Assembly (NCBI RefSeq): GCF_016405885.1 | Contig: NZ_JAEKGC010000005.1 | Span: forward strand, 186,001 to 250,000 | Direction: 5' to 3' | Length of the DNA: 64,000 bases | Source: Arthrobacter sp. MSA 4-2 | Lineage (GTDB): Bacteria > Actinomycetota > Actinomycetes > Actinomycetales > Micrococcaceae | In this document: in pieces, positions 33,601 to 40,861 of the stretch | Layout of the letters: each line of letters opens with the position of its first letter | Position numbering within the stretch: the first letter of the stretch is position 1 | The notes under the pieces: model-generated | Seen by the model: only the letters and a program-made list of their open reading frames with translations | Told to the model about the DNA's origin: nothing | Database searches by the model: none | Translations under genes and position numbers: made by a program

Positions 33601-35058
33601 CGGCTGGACGGCGCCGGCGTTGGCGGGCGTCAGTTCCGTGAGCGGCTGGAACTTCCAGGCGGTGTTGCGGTAGTCGAGCACGACGGGCGAGGTGAACTTG
33701 GCGTTCGACGTCACCCGGACCGGCTGGTCCACGGTGAGGTACGGAAGCGGCTTGCCGCGGTTGGCGTCGTTGAAGAAGTTCGTCGTCGCGCCGTCGTCGA
33801 GCGCGATCCGGCGGGCGGCGTTGTCCGCGGCGATGGCGGCGTTCTCCGGCGTTCCCGGTGCCGCGGCCTCGGTGGGCTGCAGCAGCGGTGTGGTGCCGGC
33901 GGCGAGGGTGATTTCGCCGTACTGGTTGAGCGCGTAGTTGTCGGTGACCGTGAAGTCGCCGGCGGGCTGGAAGAGCATGCCCTCGTAGGCTTCGCGTGCG
34001 GCGTCGGTGGCGGGCAGCGGCAGTGCCGCGGCCTTGACCTCCTCGGCCGGTTCGGCGAGCTTCGTGGTTCCACCGGCCGCGACGGTGAGCTGGGTCAGGC
34101 CGAAGAACTCGCCGGCCGTTCCGGTGACCTCGACGAAGTCGCCGGCGGCAACGGAGCCGACGGTGGCCGGGGAGTAGACGAAGATGGCGTCCGAGGCGTT
34201 CTGCCCCTCGGCCGCTGAGGTTCCCGCGGTCTGCAGGTAGAAGCCGGCGAGACCGCCGGTGGGGTAGGCGGCGGTGACCTTGCCGCGGGTCGTCACCGTG
34301 GTCCCCTTGAGCGGGGTTTCGGTGCCCGTGCCCTGGATCTCGCGGATGGGGACGACCTGCCCCGGTACCGGAGGTTCGACCGGCGGATCCACGGGAGGCG
34401 GCGTCGCCGTCCCGGTGGAGTTGGTGGGCGTCACCGTCGTCGCCAGGGTGAAGTCGGTGGCGTTGCTGTTGGTGTCGGCACCGTTGGTGCGGTTCATCGA
34501 GCTCTGTCCGCCGCTCGGGCCGGTCGCCCGAGCGCCCTCGAAGGTGTTGGAGGTCCCGTAACCCAGCAGGTCCACCACTGCGGCGTGGCCGACGACGGAC
34601 TCGGTGGGCAGCGGGTTCACGGTGGTGGCCTGGCGGGCCAGGAGGATCGTGCCGGAGCTTCCGCTGGTGTTGATTGAGCCCTTGATGTCCGGAGCGGGGA
34701 GGGCCTGGCCGGCCGTTCCATTGCTCGAGCCCTGTACCAGGAAGTACCCCTTGGCGGGGATGGTGCCGGTCAGTGGAGTAATGCCGGTGGGTGCGGCGGT
34801 GCCGGTCGCGGACCGGTACTGCAGGGACCACCCGTCGACGGTGACGGGGGCATTGGTGGGGTTGTACAGCTCAACGAACTTGTTGACGTACGGCGCGCCG
34901 GTGCTGCCGCCTGTCACATACGCTTCGTTGATGACGACGCCGCCCGTGCTGGCCGGGGTCGTTTCCTCGGCGCTTGCCGGGAGTGCTGCTGCGGGCGCGG
35001 CGAGCAGTCCCACCGTCAGCACCGAGCACAGCGCGCCTTTCCATGGCGAATTGATCAT
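30607..35058 (-). CDS. Secreted ExeM/NucH-family endonuclease fused to 5'-nucleotidase
   Basis: This 1483-residue exported protein combines nucleic-acid and nucleotide degradation. A signal peptide (about 1-30, ending ALPASAEE) is followed by a lamin-tail domain (about 38-180, VVINEAYVTGGSTG), an OB-fold segment (about 240-340, TVTTRGKVTAAYPTGGLAGF), an endonuclease/exonuclease/phosphatase domain (about 500-860, KLASFNVLNYFSTTG, LTGDFNSYSAEDP, YRSSDHDPVIVG), and a UshA-like 5'-nucleotidase (about 865-1370, NLLNINDFHGRID, VGNHEFDGG, YTGHTHK). An Ig-like domain and a Lys-rich tail with CGKGDG and KKCTPPGRS end it; no LPXTG is seen. It probably releases phosphate and nucleosides from extracellular DNA. 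AAGGAGAG precedes the ATG. The gene is flanked by palindromic repeats. Confidence 0.9.
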   Translation of the reverse strand: MINSPWKGALCSVLTVGLLAAPAAALPASAEETTPASTGGVVINEAYVTGGSTGAPYVNKFVELYNPTNAPVTVDGWSLQYRSATGTAAPTGITPLTGTIPAKGYFLVQGSSNGTAGQALPAPDIKGSINTSGSSGTILLARQATTVNPLPTESVVGHAAVVDLLGYGTSNTFEGARATGPSGGQSSMNRTNGADTNSNATDFTLATTVTPTNSTGTATPPPVDPPVEPPVPGQVVPIREIQGTGTETPLKGTTVTTRGKVTAAYPTGGLAGFYLQTAGTSAAEGQNASDAIFVYSPATVGSVAAGDFVEVTGTAGEFFGLTQLTVAAGGTTKLAEPAEEVKAAALPLPATDAAREAYEGMLFQPAGDFTVTDNYALNQYGEITLAAGTTPLLQPTEAAAPGTPENAAIAADNAARRIALDDGATTNFFNDANRGKPLPYLTVDQPVRVTSNAKFTSPVVLDYRNTAWKFQPLTELTPANAGAVQPVAFTGERPASPKDVKGSLKLASFNVLNYFSTTGDQVAGCTFNNDRSGNPITVRGGCDVRGAANAENFERQEAKIVKAITGLGADVVSLAEVENSAKFGKDRDSALATLTAALNEQTPGVWDYVRSPAALPALENEDVIRTAFIYKLAAAKPIGDSVILDDNTAFANARKPLAQAFETVDGGEESRFLAITNHFKSKGSGPRTGENADSGDGQGAWNAARVLQARALVEFADRLKTEAGTDKVFLTGDFNSYSAEDPMRVLYDAGYVNQGIKTGGHSYVFGGLVGSLDHILASPAADATVAGVDTWNINAVESVALEYSRYNNNITNYYAPDPYRSSDHDPVIVGMDLGDGTSELNLLNINDFHGRIDANTVRFAGTVEKLKAAFPEGSSAFLSAGDNIGASLFASSLQQDKPTLDVLNALDLRASAVGNHEFDGGLQDLLGRVDDAADFPYLGANVYAKGTQDPVLDEFTLLELDGVDVAVIGAVTESTATLVSPGGIADIEFGDPVEAVNRVAKEIEAQDLADVIIAEYHDGAGDGVVEGGTIEEEVAAGGAFADIVTLTDPLVDAIYTGHTHKQYAWDAPIPGVEGKTRPILQTGSYGEFIGQITLTVDSATGDVESYTARNVARTTEANDTLVATYPRVAEVKRIVDAALAQAAVIGSQPVASVTADITTAFTGTTRDDRSSESTLGNLVADSLKASLSAPERGGAEIGISNPGGLRNELYYGADGVITYAEANAVLPFVNNLWTTTLTGAQLTALLEQQWQPEGSSRSFLALGLSDNVSYTYDPARERGSRITSVTVNGEPLDPARGYRIGTFSFLAQGGDNFTAFKEGTDVRDSGLVDRDAWISYLKSNSPLSPSFDRRGVIVQNAPTTVQAGGQASFTVSKLDLTSLGSPVNTSLNAAYVGADGVRVDLGNTPVTAGAAAVTVTIPTTANGAGRIVLTAAESKTTVTLFVTAEPVVVEKPVCGKGDGPKTDKPVKGDDKSGSKKCTPPGRS

Positions 35059-35292
35059 TCGGTAGAACTCTCCTTGAGACTGGCTGGTGTTCAGCCGGTG
35101 AGTCCGCGGGCCCGCACTGATGGTCCGGACGGCGGTTGGTGATGGCTTAGACAGTATGGGTCACCTGTGACATGCGTGACTAGTGATAATCCAACCAACC
35201 AAGGATGAACAAGAGGTGACCTCCGGGGAAGGGGCGGGGAGGCAATTACTGGACTTTTCGCGGAGCGTATTGACAGTGCACGCCGCCCGTCG

Positions 35293-35362
35293 CAGCGAGT
35301 TGGCAGGTAACCACGCCATGGCTCCTCTGAAGGGTGGTGAGCTGCAGTTTCGGGGGGAAGGT
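35293..35362. repeat. Palindromic interspersed repeat, copy 3 (diverged)
   Basis: GCGAGTTGGCAGGTAACCAC at 35293-35312 begins it; AAGGGTGGTGAGCTGCAGTT (35331-35350) completes the arm. It matches copies 1 and 2 in the AACCACGC and TGCAGTTTCGG parts. It lies upstream of the nuclease gene in the otherwise gene-free stretch 35059-35468. Confidence 0.7.
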
Positions 35363-35392
35363 GGGAGCGGGACGCGACGCCGACCGCCCCTG

Positions 35393-35457
35393 CGTCGAGT
35401 TGGCAGGTAACCACGCTTTGGGGCGGGCAAAGGGTGGTGAGCTGCAATTTCGGCGGA
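35393..35457. repeat. Palindromic interspersed repeat, copy 4 (diverged)
   Basis: TGCGTCGAGTTGGCAGGTAA opens the copy at about 35391, followed by CCACGCTTTGGGG; the return arm is GGGTGGTGAGCTGC and CAATTTCGGCGG ends it. It is in the same orientation as copy 3 and the pair is spaced like copies 1 and 2. Confidence 0.7.
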
Positions 35458-35468
35458 ATCCGACCCAT

Positions 35469-35507
35469 GAAAAAAGGAACGGCCCCGGCTGCTGCCGGGA
35501 CCGTTCC
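35469..35507 (-). terminator. Terminator of tRNA-Ser(TGA)
   Basis: On the minus strand GGAACGGTCCCGGC and GCCGGGGCCGTTCC form a near-perfect stem followed by TTTTTT. Confidence 0.88.
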
Positions 35508-35516
35508 TTCAGGGAG

Positions 35517-35604
35517 CGGAAGGTAAGGGATTCGAACCCTTGAGACGGGGTAACCGCCCACTGGTTTTCAAGACCAGCTCCTTCGGCCGCTCGGACAACC
35601 TTCC
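35517..35604 (-). tRNA. tRNA-Ser (anticodon TGA)
   Basis: The minus strand has acceptor GGAAGGT with ACCTTCC, anticodon stem-loop CTGGT-CTTGAAA-ACCAG giving TGA, a long variable arm and T-arm AAGGG-TTCGAAT-CCCTT. Discriminator G; CCA not encoded. Confidence 0.95.
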
Positions 35605-35667
35605 CCACTGAGTAGTGTTTCATGGGAACCTGCCCCACCCAAATCCCAAATCGAACGGAGAACGCCC

Positions 35668-36639
35668 GTGAAAGCAGTCGTCATCCGCGGTCCGGGAGGA
35701 CCGGAAATGCTCGAACTGCGGGAGGTTCCGGACCCGGAACCGAAGCCGGGCGAGGTGGTGATCGACGTCGTCGCCGCCGGCCTGAACCGGGCCGACGTGC
35801 AGCAGCGCCGCGGGGTCTACCCTCCGCCGCCCGGTGCCTCCGAATACCCGGGCCTCGAGGTCTCCGGCAGGATCTCCGACCCGAACGGATCCGCCCTTCC
35901 CGCCGGCACCGAAGTGGTGGCGCTGCTCTCCGGCGGAGGCTACGCGGAGAAGGTCGCTGTGCCGGCCGGCCAGGTCCTGGGGGTGCCGGACGGAGTGGGG
36001 TTGGTCGAGGCCGCCGCCCTCCCGGAGACCGCGGCCACGGTGTACTCGAACCTGTTCTCGACGGCGGGCCTTAAGGCCGGGGAGACCGTGCTGATCCACG
36101 GAGGCGCCGGCGGTATCGGCACCATGGCCATCCAGCTCGCCAGGGCCTTCGGCGCAGTGCCGCTGGTGACCGCGGGGTCGCCGGACAAGCTGCGGCTGGC
36201 GGCGTCCCTTGGTGCGGCCGCCACCATCAACTACCGCGAGCAGGACTTCGTCGAAGAGGTCCGGGCGGCGACCGGAGGCGCGGGCGCCGACGTGATCCTC
36301 GACGTCGTCGGGGCGAGGTACCTGGAGCGGAACATCCAGGCGCTCGCCGTCGGCGGCCGCCTCGTGGTGATCGGCCTGCAGGGTGGCGCGACGGCCGAGG
36401 TGAACCTTGGAGCCCTGATGACCAAGCGGGCCAGCATCGCCGGATCCACCCTGCGGGTCCGGCCGCCGAAGCAAAAGGCGGAGATCATGGCCGCCGTGGA
36501 ACGGGAGGTCTGGCCGCTGGTCGCGGCCGGACGCGTACGGCCCCTGGTGGGCCGCACCTTCCCCCTCGCCGAGGCTGCCGCCGCCCATGAGTACTTCGAT
36601 TCCGGAGATCATACGGGCAAGATCCTCCTGACCATCTAG
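35668..36639 (+). CDS. NAD(P)H-quinone oxidoreductase (zinc-independent MDR family)
   Basis: This 323-residue medium-chain dehydrogenase/reductase of the quinone oxidoreductase/PIG3 type reduces quinones or reactive carbonyls with NADPH. Features are MKAVVIRGPGGPEMLELREV, AAGLNRADVQQRRGVYPPPP, and the NADPH motif VLIHGGAGGIGTMAIQLARA; catalytic-zinc Cys/His residues are missing as expected. INYREQDFVEEVRAATGGAG and VIGLQGGATAEVNLGALM are typical. The start is ATG 35668 following CGGAGAACGCCC. It stands alone after the tRNA, followed by a small acidic protein gene. Confidence 0.9.
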   Translation: MKAVVIRGPGGPEMLELREVPDPEPKPGEVVIDVVAAGLNRADVQQRRGVYPPPPGASEYPGLEVSGRISDPNGSALPAGTEVVALLSGGGYAEKVAVPAGQVLGVPDGVGLVEAAALPETAATVYSNLFSTAGLKAGETVLIHGGAGGIGTMAIQLARAFGAVPLVTAGSPDKLRLAASLGAAATINYREQDFVEEVRAATGGAGADVILDVVGARYLERNIQALAVGGRLVVIGLQGGATAEVNLGALMTKRASIAGSTLRVRPPKQKAEIMAAVEREVWPLVAAGRVRPLVGRTFPLAEAAAAHEYFDSGDHTGKILLTI

Positions 36640-36728
36640 TCAACCTCCGCAGGGACGATAAGCATGCTTCCTTCGGTGCGGCGGATGTGCGACCCTTGAG
36701 GCGTCCAATCGGACCGAGGAGGAAACGA

Positions 36729-36938
36729 ATGACATCCAGTGCCAACGACGACGCGGGTCAGGACAAGAGTGGCCTGGCGAAGGCCGCGGACAGCTTCACC
36801 GAAAACCTTGCGGACCAGGTTCCCGACGGCGTCGACAGCGGCCCCCAGGACACGGCCAACGAGGGAGAAGACCCCCGCACGCACACCCATGCTTCCCTGA
36901 GCGAAGGGTCGAACGCGCGGGACAACGACGGCCGCTGA
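36729..36938 (+). CDS. Small acidic hydrophilic protein, unknown
   Basis: I do not recognise a family for this 69-residue protein. It is rich in Asp, Gly, Asn and Ser with no hydrophobic segment, and looks disordered. The start is ATG 36729 because GAGGAGGAAACGA is an excellent ribosome-binding site; the upstream frame from 36687 is not needed. The strong translation signal makes the gene likely real. It sits between the quinone oxidoreductase gene and cstA. A stress or desiccation role is only a guess from composition. Confidence 0.6.
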   Translation: MTSSANDDAGQDKSGLAKAADSFTENLADQVPDGVDSGPQDTANEGEDPRTHTHASLSEGSNARDNDGR

Positions 36939-37002
36939 GGCCGGACCGCTCACCGCACCGGCGGTGCCCTTCGGCGACGAAAGCCCCGTCGGTGCCTTGA
37001 GA

Positions 37003-37018
37003 TGTGACGTGCACCTCA
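37003..37018 (+). promoter_or_regulatory. Possible degenerate CRP/GlxR half-site upstream of cstA
   Basis: TGTGACGTGCACCTCA keeps the left TGTGA but only three of five bases on the right. A second short palindrome GTGTGCATCACAC follows at 37035-37047, in the likely 5' leader. CstA is CRP-controlled in enterobacteria, which makes the site plausible but not secure. Confidence 0.3.
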
Positions 37019-37070
37019 GTAGGTTGCTACCTTCGTGTGCATCACACCACTCGTATTCCAAGGGAGCATC

Positions 37071-39347
37071 ATGAGTGAGAAGCACAACGGGGCGCACGGG
37101 CACAAAGGTGTGCTCGTGACTGACCCCGATCTTCCGCCCACCGCGATCGATCCAGCGGTGGCCGATGCGGAGGACCGCCGGTGGACACCGGCTAAAATCG
37201 CCATCTGGCTGGGCATCGCCCTGCTGGGCGGCATCGCGTGGGTCATGCTGGCCATCGTCCGCGGTGAGACGGTCAACGCCATCTGGTTCGTCTTCGCGGC
37301 GGTCAGCACCTACCTCATCGCCTACCGGTTCTACTCCAAGTTCATCGAGCGCAAACTGCTGCAGCCCGATGACCGCCGGGCCACCCCCGCCGAGTACAAG
37401 GCGGACGGCAAGGATTACGTGGCCACCGACCGCCGAGTGCTCTACGGACACCACTTCGCGGCAATCGCCGGCGCCGGCCCGCTCGTCGGTCCGGTCCTCG
37501 CCGCCCAGATGGGCTACCTCCCCGGCACGTTGTGGATCATCGTCGGGGTGATCCTCGCCGGCGCGGTGCAGGACTACCTCGTCATGTTCTTCTCAATGCG
37601 CCGCGGCGGCCGCTCGCTGGGCCAGATGGCCCGCGAGGAACTCGGCGTCATCGGCGGGACGGCGGCGCTGCTCGCGACCCTGACCATCATGATCATCATC
37701 GTGGCCATCCTCGCCCTGGTCGTCGTGAACGCCCTCGGCGAGAGCCCGTGGGGCGTGTTCTCGGTCTCCATGACCATCCCCATCGCGCTGTTCATGGGCG
37801 TCTACCTGCGCTTCATTCGGCCGGGCAAGGTCACAGAGGTCTCCCTGATCGGCTTCGCCTTGCTGATGCTCGCCATCGTCGCCGGCGGCTGGATCGCCGA
37901 AACGGAATGGGGCGTCGCGCTCTTCACCCTCGACCGCGTCACCATCGCGTGGGGCATCATCATCTACGGGTTCATCGCCGCGGTCCTGCCGGTCTGGCTG
38001 CTCCTTGCACCCCGTGACTACCTGTCGACCTTCATGAAGATCGGCACGATCGTGCTGCTGGCCGTGGCCATCATCATCACCCGCCCCGAGATCAGCGTTC
38101 CCGCCATCAGCGAGTTCGCCGCAACGGGCACGGGCCCGGTGGTCCCCGGCCCGCTCTTCCCCTTCCTGTTCGTCACCATCGCCTGCGGTGCCCTCTCCGG
38201 CTTCCACGCTCTGATCTCCTCGGGGACGACGCCGAAACTGATCGAGAAGGAACGCCAGGCCCGCTTTATCGGCTACGGGGGCATGCTCATGGAGTCCTTC
38301 GTCGCGATCATGGCGCTCGTTGCGGCCCTGTCGATCGACCGGGGCATCTACTTCGCCATGAACACCTCTGCGGCGGCCACCGGAGGCACCGTCGAGGGCG
38401 CCGTCGCCTTCGTCAACGGCCTGGGCCTGACCGGAGTGAACCTCGCCCCCGAGGCGCTGACCTCACTGGCCGGCAACGTCGGTGAGGAATCGATTGTCTC
38501 CCGCACCGGCGGGGCGCCCACCCTTGCCGTCGGCATTGCCCAGATCATGCAGGGCCTGTTCGGCGGATCGGGAGCCATGGCGTTTTGGTACCACTTCGCC
38601 ATCATGTTCGAGGCGCTGTTCATCCTGACCGCCGTCGACGCCGGAACCCGCGTGGCGCGGTTCATGCTGCAGGACAGCATCGGCAACTTCATCCCCCGCT
38701 TCCGCGACACCTCGTGGCGGGTCGGGGCATGGGTCTGCACGGCGATCATGGTCGCCGGCTGGGGCGCGATCCTCATCATGGGTGTCACCGATCCGCTCGG
38801 CGGCATCAACACCCTGTTCCCGCTGTTCGGCATCGCCAACCAGCTGCTGGCCGCCATCGCGCTCGCGGTGTGCATGGCGATCTGCGCGAAGAAGGGGGCC
38901 TTCAAGTACCTGTGGATCCCCGCGCTTCCGCTGGCCTTCGCCGCAGTGGTGACCATTTCGGCGTCGTTCCTGAAGATCTTCTCCCCGGTGCCCGCCATCG
39001 GCTACTGGGCGCAGCACAACGCGTTCAAGGACGCCCTCGCCGCTGGTGAGGAGAGCTTCGGCAACGCCCCGACGGTTGAGGCGATGGAGAAGGTGGTGAC
39101 CAACACCTTCATCCAGGGCACCCTGTCCATCGTCTTCGTGACGCTGGCGATCATTGTGATCATCACGGCGATCCTCGCCACGATTCGGGCCTACCGCAAC
39201 GGTGGGGGCGACGAGACGGAGGACGCTCCGGTGCCTTCACGCATCTACGCGCCGGCCGGTCTGATCCCGACCCCGCCCGAGAAGGAGCTGGAGGCGAAGT
39301 GGAACGCGCTCGGGCCGGTCAAGCGCCCGGCAAGGTCCGGTCACTGA
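37071..39347 (+). CDS. cstA: Carbon starvation protein CstA (peptide/pyruvate transporter family)
   Basis: This 758-residue polytopic membrane protein takes up peptides or pyruvate during carbon starvation in characterised relatives. It has an N-terminal cytoplasmic leader (1-40), about 16-18 hydrophobic helices beginning with WLGIALLGGIAWVMLAIV, the family core YGHHFAAIAGAGPLVGPVLA and AQMGYLPGTLWIIVGVILAG, the loop CGALSGFHALISSGTTPKLI, and GTRVARFMLQDSIGNF near the end. The start is ATG 37071, with AAGGGAGC upstream. Its stop overlaps the start of the YbdD-type gene in a TGATG arrangement. Upstream CRP-like sequences hint at catabolite control. Confidence 0.93.
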   Translation: MSEKHNGAHGHKGVLVTDPDLPPTAIDPAVADAEDRRWTPAKIAIWLGIALLGGIAWVMLAIVRGETVNAIWFVFAAVSTYLIAYRFYSKFIERKLLQPDDRRATPAEYKADGKDYVATDRRVLYGHHFAAIAGAGPLVGPVLAAQMGYLPGTLWIIVGVILAGAVQDYLVMFFSMRRGGRSLGQMAREELGVIGGTAALLATLTIMIIIVAILALVVVNALGESPWGVFSVSMTIPIALFMGVYLRFIRPGKVTEVSLIGFALLMLAIVAGGWIAETEWGVALFTLDRVTIAWGIIIYGFIAAVLPVWLLLAPRDYLSTFMKIGTIVLLAVAIIITRPEISVPAISEFAATGTGPVVPGPLFPFLFVTIACGALSGFHALISSGTTPKLIEKERQARFIGYGGMLMESFVAIMALVAALSIDRGIYFAMNTSAAATGGTVEGAVAFVNGLGLTGVNLAPEALTSLAGNVGEESIVSRTGGAPTLAVGIAQIMQGLFGGSGAMAFWYHFAIMFEALFILTAVDAGTRVARFMLQDSIGNFIPRFRDTSWRVGAWVCTAIMVAGWGAILIMGVTDPLGGINTLFPLFGIANQLLAAIALAVCMAICAKKGAFKYLWIPALPLAFAAVVTISASFLKIFSPVPAIGYWAQHNAFKDALAAGEESFGNAPTVEAMEKVVTNTFIQGTLSIVFVTLAIIVIITAILATIRAYRNGGGDETEDAPVPSRIYAPAGLIPTPPEKELEAKWNALGPVKRPARSGH

Positions 39348-39556
39348 TGAGCACCGGAACTGCCCTCGGCAGGGCACGGGACGCGGCACGCGGGGTGGCG
39401 TGGTTCTTCAAGGGCGTGATGGGCGAGAACGCCTACGCGGCGTACCTTGAACACCACGAGGCGTCGCACTGCTCCGAGCCGCCCATGACTGAGCGGCAGT
39501 TCTGGCGGGACCGGACGGACCGCCAGGACGCCAACCCCGAGGGGCGCTGCTGCTAG
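39347..39556 (+). CDS. YbdD/YjiX family small protein
   Basis: This 69-residue protein is the usual partner of CstA. Family marks are VAWFFKGVMGENAYAAYLEH and HHEASHCSEPPMTERQFWRD. The ATG overlaps the cstA stop (TGATG), so the pair is translationally coupled. In Escherichia coli the partner is needed for pyruvate transport by the related BtsT. The C-terminal Cys-Cys end (EGRCC) is typical of actinobacterial members. A strong terminator follows. Confidence 0.92.
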   Translation: MSTGTALGRARDAARGVAWFFKGVMGENAYAAYLEHHEASHCSEPPMTERQFWRDRTDRQDANPEGRCC

Positions 39557-39572
39557 GCGCCCCCGAAAGACC

Positions 39573-39622
39573 GGACCGGCCGGAGATGCCCTTGGGGGGA
39601 CATCTCCGGCCGGTCCTTTTTT
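39573..39622 (+). terminator. Rho-independent terminator after cstA-ybdD
   Basis: GGACCGGCCGGAGATG and CATCTCCGGCCGGTCC form a perfect 16-base stem followed by TTTTTT. Confidence 0.92.
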
Positions 39623-39692
39623 CATTGGGCGGCACGCGCGGAGCCGGCGGCGTCACCAGCGCCCCTCCGGCCGCCCGTGAGAACATAAACCC

Positions 39693-40331
39693 ATGACCGA
39701 ACAGCAGCCAGGCAGTTCTTCATCCGGTGTGCCCACCCCCGGGCCTGTGCCCTCCCCCGGGAACGCACCCGCCGATGCGCCCTCCGCGCCGCCGCCCGCC
39801 CCCGGTGCGGGGAAGTTCGCCGCGGACACGCTGGGTTCGGGCCGGGCATCGCTCGCCGACCTCGTTGACCAGCCGGCCAAGGTCATGCGCATTGGGACGA
39901 TGCTGAAGCAGCTGCTCGAGGAGGTGCGCTCCGCACCGCTCGACGACGCCGGCCGCACCCGCCTCGCCGAAATCCACGAACGCTCGGTCAAGGAACTCGA
40001 GGATGGTCTTGCCCCTGAATTGGTGCAGGAACTCCACCGCATCAACCTGCCCTTCGAGGAGGATTCCGTCCCCACCGACGCAGAGCTGCGGGTGGCCCAA
40101 GCGCAGCTCGTCGGCTGGCTCGAGGGGCTCTTCCACGGTATCCAGGCGGCCCTTGCGGCTCAGCAGATGGCCAACCAGCAGCTTGCCGCCAAGCTCCAGC
40201 TCCGTCAGCTTCCGCCCGGTACCGTCATCGCCCCCGGCGTCGTCGTCGGCGAGGACGGGGAACCCGTGCGGGCCCCCGGCAAGCAGGCACCGGCGGACCC
40301 GGAGCATCGCGGGCCCGGCCAGTACCTCTAG
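39693..40331 (+). CDS. bpa: Bacterial proteasome activator
   Basis: Bpa (PafE) is an ATP-independent ring that opens the 20S proteasome gate and feeds it damaged proteins. The 212-residue protein has a Pro-rich disordered N-terminus (1-45), the conserved helical core (QPAKVMRIGTMLKQLLEEVR, LAEIHERSVKELEDGL, LVGWLEGLFHGIQAALAAQQ) and ends in GQYL, the C-terminal proteasome-docking motif of Mycobacterium tuberculosis Bpa. The proteasome subunit genes are not in this window. The next gene begins 6 bases downstream and probably belongs to the same transcript. Confidence 0.9.
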   Translation: MTEQQPGSSSSGVPTPGPVPSPGNAPADAPSAPPPAPGAGKFAADTLGSGRASLADLVDQPAKVMRIGTMLKQLLEEVRSAPLDDAGRTRLAEIHERSVKELEDGLAPELVQELHRINLPFEEDSVPTDAELRVAQAQLVGWLEGLFHGIQAALAAQQMANQQLAAKLQLRQLPPGTVIAPGVVVGEDGEPVRAPGKQAPADPEHRGPGQYL

Positions 40332-40337
40332 CGGGCG

Positions 40338-40787
40338 ATGGGACTGTTTGCTGCGGCCCGGCAGGGCCGCAAGGATGACGCCGATCTGGGGAACGGCGTG
40401 TGGCGCCGCGCCCATGACCGGTTCCGCCGCGGCCTCGACCGGTACCACCAGATCCTTGAGGGCGTCGAGGACGACGACGTGTACAACGAACTCGTCGCCG
40501 TCGCCAACCAGCTGGGGGACCTGCTGCCGCGGGTGCGCGCCGTGTGCGCCCGGGCGCAGGCGCAGTGGCCCAGCGAGGGCCTCGATATCCCCGGCGCCGT
40601 AATTGCGGTCCATCGGGCCCTTTCCCGCGCCGGCAATACCCTTGCCACGACGGCGGAGGCCGCGGCCATGACGCGCCTGGACGGGGAGCGGTGGGGCGTG
40701 GCCTCGGCCGGGCTCGACAACGTGCGGCGCCGGGCGGAACTTGTGGTCGAGGATGTGCTCGAAGCCGAACGCCAGCTTCCGGGCTAG
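40338..40787 (+). CDS. Conserved hypothetical protein downstream of bpa
   Basis: I do not recognise a named family for this 149-residue protein. It is almost wholly alpha-helical and charged: RRAHDRFRRGLDRYHQILEG, VYNELVAVANQLGDLLPRVR, and VIAVHRALSRAGNTLATTAE. No signal or membrane segment is present. It begins 6 bases after the bpa stop, so the genes are likely co-translated and the protein could act with the proteasome activator (inference). The 75 bases to the aldo/keto reductase gene contain no obvious terminator. Confidence 0.75.
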   Translation: MGLFAAARQGRKDDADLGNGVWRRAHDRFRRGLDRYHQILEGVEDDDVYNELVAVANQLGDLLPRVRAVCARAQAQWPSEGLDIPGAVIAVHRALSRAGNTLATTAEAAAMTRLDGERWGVASAGLDNVRRRAELVVEDVLEAERQLPG

Positions 40788-40861
40788 GCCGACTGCAAGT
40801 GCTAAGGGTGCTGAAGATTGACGTTGTGAAATGGATGCCCGGTGTGGTTAGTTGTTTCCCT

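Noticed and set aside
32000-34218. 779-codon plus-strand frame (31879-34218) opposite the secreted nuclease
   Set aside because: Composition is a mirror of the nuclease coding strand with no recognisable domain, while the nuclease has a signal peptide and four known domains.
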